64,000 nt of DNA from Littorina saxatilis (taxonomy: Eukaryota; Mollusca; Gastropoda; Littorinimorpha; Littorinidae). A model generated the notes under the pieces. That model was not told the origin of the DNA and did no database searches. It saw only the letters and a list, made by a program, of their open reading frames with translations. The stretch spans positions 39,688,236-39,752,235 of the forward strand of contig NC_090253.1 of the NCBI RefSeq assembly GCF_037325665.1, given 5' to 3'. Numbering within the stretch: position 1 is the first letter of the stretch; every line of letters starts with the position of its first letter. Shown here one piece after another: positions 45,663 to 57,185 of this stretch. The position numbers were made by a program, and so were the translations under genes.

Positions 45663-45900
45663 AAGCTGCGCCCTCAATAAATGCGCGCTGCGCTCCTTTT
45701 TGGAGCGCGAATCTATAGCTCGCCAAATAAACTGCGCCCTCCTTTTTGGAGCGCGAATCTTAAGAAATGTGATTTGATTGGCTAACTATTTTTACCAGCC
45801 AATCAATCCTTAACTTGAGCGCTCATTTTAGGCGCCCTCACTTATTTCGCCCTCCTTAAATGAGCGCTCCGTTTGGGCCCATTTGCCCTCTCATAAACGA
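45663..45900 (+). mobile_element. GCGCTC-rich repeat element, copy 3
   Basis: Most complete copy. Starts GCGCCCTCAATAAATGCGCG, then two TTTTTGGAGCGCGAATCT blocks, GATTTGATTGGCTAACT, and GAGCGCTCC words to GGGCCCATTTGCCCTC. Length and order match the inverted copy at 35,788. Confidence 0.7.
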
Positions 45901-46022
45901 CAGGCGTGCATGCACGCAGCGACCAAAGCCCTCTTCCGTCTCAGAGCACGTTTACATGATGGTTAAAAAGTATTAGTCTTGATAGTCAACTCCAACTCTA
46001 AAAAACAAACCTACCAAACAAA

Positions 46023-46791
46023 CAAGTCACGTAAGGCGAAAATACAACATTTAGTCAAGCTGTCGAACTCACAGAATGAAATTGAACGCAATGCAATTTT
46101 TCAGCAAGACCGTATACTCGTAGCATCGTCAGTCCACCGCTCGTGGCAAAGGCAGTGAAATTGACAAGAAGAGCGGGGTAGTAGTTGCGCTGAGAAGGAT
46201 AGCACGCTTATCTGTACCTCTCTTCGTTTTAACTTTCTGAGCGTGTTTTTAATCCAAACATATCATATCTATATGTTTTTGGAATCAGGAACCGACAAGG
46301 AATAAGATGAAAGTGTTTTTAAATTGATTTCGAAAATTTAATTTTGATCATAATTTTTATATTTTTAATTTTCAGAGCTTGTTTTTAATCCAAATATAAC
46401 ATATTTATATGTTTTTGGAATCAGAAAATGATGAAAAATAAGATGAACGTAAATTTGGATCGTTTTATAATTTATTTATTTTTTTACAATTTTCAGATTT
46501 TTAATGACCAAAGTCATTAATCAATTTTTAAGCCACCAAGCTGAAATGCAATACCGAAGTCCGGCCTTCGTCGAAGATTGCTTGGCCAAAATTTCAATCA
46601 ATTTGATTGAAAAATGAGGGTGTGACAGTGCCGCCTCAGTTTTACGAAAAGCCGGATATGACGTCATCAAAGACATTTATCGAAAAAAAGAAAAAAAAGT
46701 CCGGGGATATCATTTCCAGGCACTCGCATGTAAAATTTCATAAAGATCGGTCTAGTAGTTTGGTCGTCTGAATCGCTCTACACACACACAC

Positions 46792-46888
<97 letters not shown>

Positions 46889-46916
46889 ACGACCCTCGTC
46901 TCGATTCCCCCTCTAA
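46023..46916. mobile_element. ATATTTAGTCAAGT-family element, copy 2
   Basis: Same body and order as 19,503-20,374, starting AAGTCACGTAAGGCGAAAAT. The internal dinucleotide tract has expanded to a CA run at 46,781-46,888. The right inverted terminus seen in copy 1 is absent; the copy stops after CGATTCCCCCTC. Confidence 0.75.
46781..46888. repeat. (CA)n microsatellite inside a MITE
   Basis: About 54 CA units with one CG change near the start. It sits at the position where the other copy has a short CACACA/GACA tract. Confidence 0.95.
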
Positions 46917-47045
46917 AAACAAGTCGCGTAAAGCAATATCAAACCATTTGATCAATCTGTTCGAAATTGAAAGACCGACACACACAGAAAGGATCAGTCA
47001 TCACCAAGACTAGTGAAGCATGGCACGCCGAATGGCTTAGCTCAT

Positions 47046-47063
47046 GGGGGGGGGGGGGGGGGG
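47046..47063. repeat. Poly-G run (about 18 G)
   Basis: Homopolymer G after CTCAT. Its length is probably uncertain in the assembly. Confidence 0.85.
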
Positions 47064-47432
47064 CAACAACGTCAAACGAGAAAGACAAGTAATTACGAGA
47101 GCACAAACCCCAGGGCGTGATTCCACCCTCGTGTCGATCTAGTACAGGTCTACCTCCAGCAGGGATAAGACCATCACTCCACTAAGTCAAACATAGTGTG
47201 GCTGAGAAATCAAGAGAGTGCGTGTGATTTTTTTGATTTTTAATTTCTAACCAAAAAATCAAAGCAACTTTTACACTTTTTAAGAAAAAAAGTTGTTGAG
47301 GACGATTTAGTACTATAGCTGTATACGACAGAAGTCAAGTTTGCCTCACCTTCAAGCGCGACAACTCTACCACAGGCTATTACAAAACGACAAGATTAAT
47401 TTCCGGACCTTCGTCTATTGGGGCTATGGCCT

Positions 47433-47655
47433 TGTGGTATTTTGCTGCTTGTTTGTTTGTTTTTTTTGGTTCACGGGCTGAAACTCCCACGGCTTTTACG
47501 TGTATGACCGTTTTTACCCCGCCATTTAGGCAGCCATACGCCGCTTTCAGGGGAAGCATGCTGGGTATTTTCGTGTTTCCATAACCCACCCAACTCTGAC
47601 AGGATCTTTTCTTGGCGCACTTGGTCTTGTGCTTGCGTGTACACACGAATATGGA
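47433..47655 (-). mobile_element. SINE, 5' head missing (left copy)
   Basis: Same body as the complete SINE at 49,433-49,773: GGCTGAAACTCCCACGGC, TTTTTACCCCGCCATTTAGG, CTTGGTCTTGTGCTTGCG. The tRNA-like head is absent; sequence switches to the 22-bp array region after 47,655. Confidence 0.75.
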
Positions 47656-47678
47656 AAGCCGTTTGGCTCATAACCATT

Positions 47679-48130
47679 ACGCGTGTAGTAAAACATAAAT
47701 ACACGCGTAATAAATGACTAATACACGTGTATTTATTTCTTATTGCACGTGTAATTTATCTTTTTTCTCATGCTATGGAATAGCATAATGATTAAATACA
47801 CGTGTAATAAATATTATATTAATTATTTATTACACGTGTCTTTAAATATTTTTTACACGCGCATGAAATGATTATTACGCGTGTATTAATTATTTCTTAC
47901 ACGCGCATGAAATATTTCTTACGCGTGTATTAAATATTTCTTACACGCGCATGAAATATTTATTACGCGTGTATTTAATCATTTCGTACACGTGTATGAC
48001 ATTTTTATTCCACGTGTATTTAATCATTTCGTACACGTGTAAGACATGATTAAATACACGTGTAATACATTTTTCATACACGCGTAAGAAATGAATAAAT
48101 ACGCGTGTAATAAATATTTCATACAAGCGT
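47679..48130. repeat. 22-bp palindrome array (ACACGTGT / ACACGCGT)
   Basis: About 19 cores. Starts at 47,832, 47,855, 47,877, 47,899, 47,921, 47,943, 47,965, 47,988, 48,010, 48,033, 48,056, 48,078, 48,101 and 48,123 are 22 or 23 bp apart. Three earlier steps (47,679, 47,701, 47,723, 47,745) are 22 bp. Cores are ACACGTGT or the asymmetric ACACGCGC/ACGCGTGT, and from 47,855 to 47,965 the asymmetric form alternates strand. Spacers are AT-rich (AAATATTT, ATAAAT). No coding. Confidence 0.92.
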
Positions 48131-48241
48131 TAAAAATGCAGGAGTCACGTGGTTAAGCGACTTAAAAACTCGGACTGGGAATCCACATGAAAAACACTCT
48201 ATGCGTCTTCATCGCCTCGCTTTGCACGCTTACAGCTCAAG

Positions 48242-48330
48242 ATGGCGGAAGCGGCAAACGTCAATGTCACCTTAGAAGGTTTGCGAGAACAATTTAACGC
48301 CTTTGCCCAGGCTCGCACAGCATTGGAAAG
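48242..48330 (+). CDS. Candidate first coding exon, unknown protein
   Basis: ATG in good context (CAAGATGGCGG) opens a frame MAEAANVNVTLEGLREQFNA to ALER and meets a strong donor AAAG|GTAAGT at 48,331. The exon is 89 nt, ending in phase 2. The upstream 110 bp are non-repetitive, with CACGTG at 48,148. The peptide is acidic and likely helical; I do not recognise the family. The next exon is not identified: downstream lie intron-like sequence and a gap. The duplicated right copy lacks this exon. A start exon of a host gene is the best reading. Confidence 0.5.
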
Positions 48331-48800
48331 GTAAGTTACTTGTTTTATCAGATGAAGTCGATTGGAAACATACATCGCTTGGTTTTCCGCCTATCTCAAA
48401 GAATCGAATAACACTTAACGTCAGCCATGTACACTGATGCTGTACAGGAAATTAACTCATGAGCTACCTTTGTGGCCTTTTTTTTTTTTTTTTCGTGTAG
48501 AGAGAAAAATTGTCCTCGGGTTGTTTTTCAGTCCAGGTTATTTCTCAAAGTATCGAGCTTTGCTCTGCAAAGAAGTCAAAATAAAAACATCAAGTCAGGA
48601 GAGTTTTTAGCAAGTAACTTGAAAGTCTATTCTTGTGCGATTCATACGGAGTTTTCTCAAAAAGGCTTCACATTGATTAGTTTCTGATTTACTGTAGTTT
48701 TGGAAGTAACTAAGTTTTTCTAGTAGATAACACAACGTGGTTGTGTCTGGCATCAGATTGTTATGTTCACAATGAGATGATATCGTGATCCATTAAACTG

Positions 48801-49000
48801 NNNNNNNNNNNNNNNNNNNNNNNNNNNNNNNNNNNNNNNNNNNNNNNNNNNNNNNNNNNNNNNNNNNNNNNNNNNNNNNNNNNNNNNNNNNNNNNNNNNN
48901 NNNNNNNNNNNNNNNNNNNNNNNNNNNNNNNNNNNNNNNNNNNNNNNNNNNNNNNNNNNNNNNNNNNNNNNNNNNNNNNNNNNNNNNNNNNNNNNNNNNN
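48801..49000. other. Assembly gap (200 N)
   Basis: Exactly 200 unknown bases, a scaffolding gap of set size. Sequence on the two sides is partly duplicated. Confidence 0.99.
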
Positions 49001-49124
49001 AGGGAAACTGCAATCCTCAATATCATGAAACGTGCCTCTAGCTTGCTTGGTTATGATCTGCGCATGCAATAATAAAGGCACGCTTCAATCCGTGTAAACA
49101 GTTCTCTGCGTCTTAAATTTGGTA

Positions 49125-50226
49125 CGGATTTTACATGGGATAAGACCAACACTCCACTAAGTCAAACATGGTGTGGCTGAGGGATCAATAGAGCGCGTGT
49201 GATTTTTTAAAATTTTAATTTCTAACCAAAAAATCAAAGCAACTTTTACACTTCTTAAGAACAAAAGTTGTTGAAGACGATTAGGCTAGTACTATAGCTG
49301 TATACGACCCAGGTCAAGTTTGGCTCACCTTCAAGCGTGACAACTCTACCACAGGTTATTACAAAACGACAAGAGTAATTTGCGGACTTCGTCTATTGGG
49401 GCTATGGCCTTGTGGCATTTTGCTGCTTGTTTGTTTGTTTCGTTCAGAGGCTGAAACTCCCACGGCTTTTACGTGTATGGCGGTTTTTACCCCGCCATTT
49501 AGGCAGCCATACGCCGCTTTCGGGGGAAGCATGCTGGGTATTTTCGTGTTTCCATAACTCACCGAACTCTGACGTGGATTACATGATCTTTTCTTGGCGC
49601 ACTTGGTCTTGTGCTTGCGTGTACATACGAAGGGAGATAAGGCACATTAGTTGACCTTGGAGATCGGAAAAATTCCACCCTTAACCCACCAGGCGGCCGA
49701 GGCCGACGGGATTTGAACTCACGACCTTCCGATTTGGGGGCCGATGTCTTATCCACTAGGCCACTGCGCCCGTCATTTTGCTGCTTGTTTCTCGGGGTCC
49801 GTACGACAAAGTAAACGGAAACAACATCGCTTGGTTTTCCGCCTATCTGAAAGAATCGAATAACACTTAACGTTAGCCATGTACACTCATGCTGTACAGG
49901 AAATGAACTCGTGAGCTACCTTTGTGGCTTTTTTTTTTTTTTTTCGTGTAGAGAGAAAAATTGTCCTCGGGTTGTTTTTCAGTCCAGGTTATTTCTCTAA
50001 GTATCAAGCTTTGCTCTGCAAAGAAGTCAAAATAAAAACATCAAGTCAGGAGAGTTTTTAGCAAGTAACTTGAAAGTCTATTCTTGTGCAATTCATACTG
50101 AGTTTTCTCAAAAAGGCTTCACATTGAATAGTTTCTGATTTACTGTAGTTTTGGAAGTAACTAAGTTTTTCTAGTAGATAACACAACGTGGTTGTGTCTG
50201 GCATCAGATTGTTATGTTCACAATGA
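49125..50226. repeat. Duplicated locus, right copy
   Basis: Partner of 47,150-48,800. Continues after the two DNA elements at 52,896-52,924 and 54,595 onward. Lacks the 22-bp array and the start exon. Confidence 0.8.
49433..49773 (-). mobile_element. tRNA-derived SINE, full length with 17-bp target duplication
   Basis: Flanked by CATTTTGCTGCTTGTTT at 49,416-49,432 and 49,774-49,790. Minus strand: head with A box TGGCCTAGTGGATAAG and B box GAGTTCAAATCCC, then AGATCxxCAAGG-type body, CAAGCACAAGACCAAGTGCG, and the 3' end GTAAAAGCCGTGGGAGTTTC with a CAAACAAACAAA tail. Pol III-type promoter. Fragments of the family lie at 47,433, 57,330 and 59,735. Confidence 0.9.
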
Positions 50227-50843
50227 CACACCGTATAGAGTAGGCTAGTGCAAAATCGGTCAAGATTCACTTCCGGGAGCACGCACGGGCAGACGCTTGG
50301 TAAGTTTTTTCCTGTTTTCTCAAAGTAAACCCCGTTTTACACCCTGTGCTGCACCCGAGCGTTTGTAGACAGATGTCAGGTAACGTCTGCTATAATTTTA
50401 TGATGGCTGATGCTGTATTTGTGGCAAAAACTTGCAATGAAACCGTCAGTCGGGAGCTAAAGTCCGGATGCGGACCAGATTTGGATGGCTACGGTCAAGA
50501 TTGTTTACTTTTTAGGACCATTTTCGTCTGTTTTCTCGTTATATTTTGCACTCTGGCATATTCACGCATTAAACCCAACACTCTTCTCGCTTTTTGCATC
50601 AATAGAAAATCTATGTCTGCTTTAGATCTCCGTACTTGGGCATCAGCATTCACTTTATTCATTGCACTATGTATTGAAGGCTAAAGTCCATCTCATTTCA
50701 GCCCAGAACAGCTAAAGGGCTAAAGTCCAGAACAAAAAGAGAAAAACGTCTTTGTGTTTGATTTATGCATGCTATAAGCCCAGTTTGATTGATGCGCAAT
50801 GTATGACATACTCTTGAGAAAACATAGCAATGTCTTTGCATTG

Positions 50844-50847
<4 letters not shown>

Positions 50848-50920
<73 letters not shown>

Positions 50921-50929
50921 ATATAATCA

Positions 50930-50960
<31 letters not shown>

Positions 50961-50992
50961 AAGAAGAAGAAGAGAAAAAAGAAGAAGAATTA
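50848..50992. repeat. (CTA)n and (GAA)n microsatellites
   Basis: CTACTA run about 50,848-50,920, then AGAAGA run about 50,931-50,990, at the inner edge of the left inverted repeat. Long frames through here are repeat-driven. Confidence 0.95.
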
Positions 50993-51156
50993 ATAGCATT
51001 TATAAAGCGCATTTCTGTATACCTCAATGTGCTGATGGGGGTCTTCAGTTTGAATTTCACCCTTTGAACTCTTGGCTTGATGTTGAAATGCCAAAACATT
51101 GCTTTCACTATAGCATGGGTATAACTATTTTAAGAATGTGTTGTTCCTTGTTCCAG

Positions 51157-52188
51157 CTGATGGACATCAGATGCTACTACTGCGAGGGCAAATTTGACTC
51201 AATCAGAGTCGTCAAAGAACACCTGGAGTCAAATCATTCAGATAAACAGCCCAAATTTCGTCAATTGACCATTGATGAAAAAACAGGGAAACATTTGCTA
51301 ATTAGCAAACGTTTCAAATATGAAGCATGCGCAGCGAGTCCCGAAGCCCCCCCCCCCCCCCCCCAAAAAAAAAGAAAAAAAGAAGAAGGCCCCCCAAAAA
51401 AAGAAGAGGACGACTTTGTACCGTTGTGGCTAAAAGCTGCAGCTCGCTTGAAAGACCAGGGTCTTCTGTCGGCTTGGATATCCCTACATGAAATAATTGC
51501 TGACGGCACACTACCACTTGACAACATTGCACTCCTTCTCTTTCTAGACGTTGCCACTTTCTATTCTACAAAGAAAACATGTGGAATGAGATTCGCAAGT
51601 CAGACCAAAACGTTTTGGCAAACAGCTTACAAGCTTTTTGGTGGGAAGCTACTTCGATTCATGGGTGGCCCGAAAGGACTAGGTCAAGTTGTTGAAGGTT
51701 CGGCTGACTCTGGGAGATGCCTGTCATCAGAATCAAAGGTAAATTTCATTGTACCGTCAGTCAACTGCTTGGAAACACAGAATGTCGGAGAGGCAAAGCC
51801 TGGGATTATGCAGCAGTGTATAGAAACCCTCTCACAAACAACCAGCACTGTGAAGATTTCATTTGATTCCAAGAAGATCAATTCGTGTTTGAGCGTCAGT
51901 CATGGAGACGAGGATCTCTTCGACAACGAGCGGACGCCTACACTGAAAGAGACCAAAATGCGATTGGACGCGGAAACCAAAACAGTGGACGAGCTGCAAG
52001 AGAAACTGGAAAACGGCAACCTATCACCTTCAGACCTTCACCGTGCTGTAAATCTCGTTAGCTGCCGAATACGAGACTTTCGGTTCTCCCGGCTCCTGGT
52101 CAGTCTGGTCAGTCTCCGCCGGCACACTGACAGCTTCCTCGACCGTTCCTGGCACAACTTCCTCGGAACAGTCGAGGAAGCTGTCTAA
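51157..52188 (+). CDS. Candidate transposase exon of the CACACCG element
   Basis: Acceptor TTGTTCCTTGTTCCAG at 51,156 opens a frame to the stop at 52,186-52,188. A C2H2-type finger CYYCxxxF...HLESNH (C-x2-C-x12-H-x4-H) is at the N-terminus. Then come a proline/lysine-rich linker interrupted by a C-run, and a region with FGGKLLRFMGGPKGLGQVV, SKVNFIVPSVN, VKISFDSKKIN and HGDEDLF. I recall similar uncharacterised proteins in molluscs and cnidarians; the FDSKKI Asp could be the first acid of a DDE-type site. The protein ends soon after SCRIRDFR and is likely incomplete. CTAAA|GTAAGT just after the stop resembles a donor. A GTAAGT at 50,300 in the repeat could precede the acceptor. Confidence 0.55.
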   Translation: MMDIRCYYCEGKFDSIRVVKEHLESNHSDKQPKFRQLTIDEKTGKHLLISKRFKYEACAASPEAPPPPPQKKRKKEEGPPKKEEDDFVPLWLKAAARLKDQGLLSAWISLHEIIADGTLPLDNIALLLFLDVATFYSTKKTCGMRFASQTKTFWQTAYKLFGGKLLRFMGGPKGLGQVVEGSADSGRCLSSESKVNFIVPSVNCLETQNVGEAKPGIMQQCIETLSQTTSTVKISFDSKKINSCLSVSHGDEDLFDNERTPTLKETKMRLDAETKTVDELQEKLENGNLSPSDLHRAVNLVSCRIRDFRFSRLLVSLVSLRRHTDSFLDRSWHNFLGTVEEAV

Positions 52189-52924
52189 AGTAAGTACTGA
52201 TAAATCAGCCATCTGCAAAAAGCAAAACCTCGCACAATGTTAAACATTTGAACTATCCAGACAAATGAAAGGGCTGAATCCCATCCCCTACAATGCAAAA
52301 ACATTGCTGTGTTTTCTCAAGAGTATGTCATACATTGCACACCAATCAAACTGGGCTTATAGCACGCATAAATCAAACACAAAGACTTCTTTATCTTTTT
52401 GTTCTGGACTTTAGCCCTTTAGCTGTTCTGGGCTGAAATGAGATGGACTTTAGCCTTCAATGAATAAAGTGAATGCTGATGCCCAAGTACGGAGATCTAA
52501 AGCGGACATAGATTTTCTATTGATGCAAAAAGTGAGAAGAGCGTTGGGTTTAATGCGTGAATATGCCAGAGTGCAAAATATAACGAGAAAACAGACGAAA
52601 ATGGTCCTAAAAAGTAAACAATCTTGACCGTAGCCATCCAAATCTGGTCCGCATCCGGACTTTAGCTCCCGACTGACGATTTTATTGCAAGTTTTTGCCA
52701 CAAATACAGCATCAGCCATCATAAAATTATAGCAGACGTTACCTGACATCTGTCTACAAACGCTCGGGTGCAGCACAGGGTGTAAAACGGGGTTTACTTT
52801 GAGAAAACAGGAAAAAACTTACCAAGCGTCTGCCCGTGCGTGCTCCCGGAAGTGAATCTTGACCGATTTTGCCCTAGCCTACTCTATACGGTGTGAATGA
52901 GATGATATCGTGATCCATTAAACT

Positions 52925-54594
<1,670 letters not shown>

Positions 54595-54672
54595 AAACTG
54601 CGCGTAGTGACGTCTGTGAAACAGTAGTCACGAGTAGTATGAATATGACCAGAGTATATTTGAAGGAAGTCG

Positions 54673-54888
54673 ATGTGTGTGTGTGTGTGCGTGTGCGTGG
54701 TAAGTGTGTGTGTGTGTGTGTGTGCGTGTGTGTGTGTGCGTGGTAAGTGTGTGTGTGTGTGTGTGTGCGTGGTAAGTGTGTGTGTATGTGTGTGGTAAGT
54801 GTGTGCGTGGTATATGTGTGTGTGTGTCTATGTGTGTTTGTGCGAGTGTGTTTGTGTGTGCGCGTGTGTGTGTGTGTGTGTGTGTGTA
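54673..54888. repeat. TG-rich microsatellite with GTGCGTGGTAAG units
   Basis: TG runs punctuated by GCGTGGTAAGTG repeats. Repeated GGTAAGTG words mimic splice donors but have no exon context. Confidence 0.9.
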
Positions 54889-54959
54889 CAAGACCACCGC
54901 TATCCTGTTAATGTTTAATCCGAGGATTGGGAGCACTGGGCAGGTACGCAACAGTCAAG

Positions 54960-55498
54960 GTTCGAGACTGTAGACTGGGATAAACTCTAACCTGCAACTT
55001 GTTTAGTTCCAAATTAAAATATCTCCTTTGAGCCTTTTCCTCTCATACACCATCCGCAACACACACACACACACACCCTCTCCATTCCATCTCTCTCTCT
55101 TTCTTCATTCCAAGGACATATCCCAAAACATTATGTCAGCAGCGAATGTTGTTTATTTCATTCGTTACTGAACAAATCAAACAACAGAATGAATTGTACG
55201 CCCCTCAAATTGCGCATGGCAAAGAAAACAACATTGAAAAAAAAACCCATCGTTTAAGCAAAAGAATGTCAGAACACTCGAAGAACAGTCGTCCTTTGAC
55301 CATGCAGTCCGCCCTGTTGGAATCAGAAACGTTCACAACAAGGTACTGCCACATAAACAATCAAAATGGAGAAAACATGTACAGAAATAATTTAGCAATA
55401 ACTTTATTCAAAACACAAACAAATGCACCATAGAGTGAGAGATAAAAACAAAATCGTTATTCAATGTCATACATCTAAATAACTAACAACGAATTTTA
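54960..55498. other. No gene seen
   Basis: AT-rich sequence with a CACACA run near 55,060 and no recognised features. An open frame of 95 codons at 55,146-55,433 lacks domain or splice support. Confidence 0.4.
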
Positions 55499-55715
55499 TA
55501 ATGATGGAACAAAACCTCTCAAAAATGACAACTTATTATCTCAAAGAGAACCATAATGATGGAACAAAACCTTTCAAAAATGATAACTTTTCATCTCAAA
55601 GAGAACCGTATAATGATGGAACAAAACCTCTCAAAAATGACACCTTTTCATCTCAAAGAGATTCGTATAATGATGGAACAAAACCTCTGAAAAATGACAA
55701 CTTTTGATCTCAAAG
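55499..55715. repeat. 57-bp tandem repeat, four copies
   Basis: TAATGATGGAACAAAACCTC recurs at about 55,499, 55,554, 55,611 and 55,669. The 57-bp period keeps a frame open (YNDGTKPLKNDNFSSQREP-like 19-residue repeat), but no start or splice context supports translation. Confidence 0.85.
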
Positions 55716-56176
55716 AAAACCGACCAATAATACCCATTCCATCCATTACAAATTATGTCACTTACCATTTTAAAACCTTGTGTCAATTTTCTTTTACATG
55801 ATTTTAGTCTCCGTCAAAAGAAATTCATCAAACAAACGAAAGAGAATTTTAACAGCATTCCCATCCTTTGAAGGTGGATCTATTTTACTGTTTTTCTGCA
55901 CGCGGGTCACGTTTTGACATGCTATGTTTGAAGAAGCTTCTTAATATGATCTTCTTCTTCTTCATGTCGATCTCACGTCTATACTGTTCGACCGAATAGC
56001 GAGACAAATGATACTGTCTTCTCCAAGGCTATCTTTGAAGAAGCAAATTCAACAACAGAAGCTAACTGTCCATTTTTCATCATTATTATATTATGTTTTC
56101 AGTGGTGCGTATCTTATTAATCATCCGCTTTAAAGACCGACGACCGAAGAATCGAGGTTCCAAAGAATGTTCCGTC

Positions 56177-56425
56177 TTCCTAAATCGTGTTAGATTTCGA
56201 CATTTTTCGGGCTGTGATCTGATTGATCATATTTGTCACATGACCCGTTGCTTTCTGTTTGGATATTTTCGACTCCATCTTTCAGCCATTACCAACATGT
56301 TACTAAATCGTATTAGATTTCGCCATTTTTCGGACTGTGATCTGAATGATCATATTTGTCACATGACCCGTGATTTCTGTTTGGAAATGTCGATTCCATC
56401 TGTCAGCCATTACCAACATGTTGTG
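56177..56425. repeat. About 123-bp tandem duplication
   Basis: TAAATCGTGTTAGATTTCG at 56,181 and TAAATCGTATTAGATTTCG at 56,304. Both are followed by GATCATATTTGTCACATGAC and CAGCCATTACCAACATGTT. Two diverged copies. Confidence 0.85.
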
Positions 56426-56429
56426 CATC

Positions 56430-57180
56430 GATTACACACTGGATTTCCATTCTTTGGGTCATGTGACGTCACAGGCCGACAGAGCGCAAGTTTGTGTGCG
56501 TTCAATCGTAAAATATAACAGGAAACTTAAATTGATGAAAAGGTAAATATTACATGCATTTGTATTTTTGACCAAAATATGACATTTGACATAGATCTCG
56601 ACAATGACTGTTCCCCTCGACTGTTAGTGCGGTCTCGTAGAACGATGGCTGTCTCAATCTGTGCAAGATGTCATATGTTGGCCAAAATACAAATAACGTA
56701 TAATATTCCTGAATTGACGAGAGATTCCTAAAATCCTTCTTTCTTAAAAAAACACAAATTTGAAGTAGTACTTTGATGACTTTGTAGACTTTGTAGACAT
56801 TATTTCTACTAGCAGAAAATGTATCTTGTTAGAAGAATGGCATTGGTATCAAAAGCTGAATGTTTTTACCCTTCATAATATTAGACTACGGGCATGAGAT
56901 CATGCAATTGCAACAACAAAATTCAAAGCATGCCTCTCACACCCAAACCCCTTCCCCCGTAGTTTAACCAAAAAAACACGAAATCGTGCTTACTGGGGAT
57001 CTCTAGAACTGGCTCTGGAGCTTTAAAATCATCAAACCCATGACTGTCGCAAACCGAATGCCTGAACAACCCAAAATACTGAGTTCCTTCATGTCAGCAG
57101 CGCAACGGTTACTGGTGTTGATTTTTTTAACGCTTGTTGGGTTCTCTCCTGTAGACCCGTAACGTGTTGACAAACCCGGT
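56430..57180. other. No gene seen; probable 3' flank of the AIFM3-like gene
   Basis: AT-rich sequence lying past the stop codon of the minus-strand gene. The 3' UTR may extend here, but I see no unambiguous polyadenylation signal close to the stop. Confidence 0.4.
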
Positions 57181-57185
57181 TCTCT

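Larger units (their letters stand above)
47150..48800. repeat. Duplicated locus, left copy
   Basis: 47,161-47,650 matches 49,136-49,625, and 48,373-48,800 matches 49,826-50,226 plus 52,896-52,924, with scattered substitutions. The left copy alone holds 47,655-48,350 (22-bp array and start exon). The right copy alone has the SINE head and two DNA elements. The 200-base gap lies between them, so this may be two haplotypes laid end to end or a true segmental duplication. Confidence 0.8.
50227..52895 (+). mobile_element. DNA transposon, CACACCG termini, long inverted repeats, 5-bp TSD
   Basis: Element of 2,669 bp starting CACACCGTATAGAGTAGG and ending with the exact complement. Inverted repeats are about 620 bp each (50,227-50,846 and 52,289-52,895) and almost identical. 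Target duplication AATGA at 50,222-50,226 and 52,896-52,900. The paralogous locus keeps the empty site, with a single AATGA at 48,771-48,775. The core holds CTA and GAA microsatellites and a zinc-finger protein exon (51,157-52,188). CAC termini with 5-bp duplications occur in Transib/RAG-type elements, but the protein does not let me assign a superfamily. Confidence 0.85.

Noticed and set aside
47679-48130. CRISPR-like regular array
   Set aside because: Units are 22-23 bp with palindromic cores and near-identical AT spacers, with no unique spacers. The window is also eukaryotic.
50346-50684. 112-codon frame in the left inverted repeat and its mirror at 52,450-52,776
   Set aside because: Present in both arms only because they are copies. 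No domain or codon signal.
55501-55707. 19-residue repeat peptide
   Set aside because: A 57-bp repeat is a multiple of three; no start, splice or homology support.
56093-56518. 141-codon frame
   Set aside because: Covers a two-copy 123-bp duplication (a multiple of three), with no domain.
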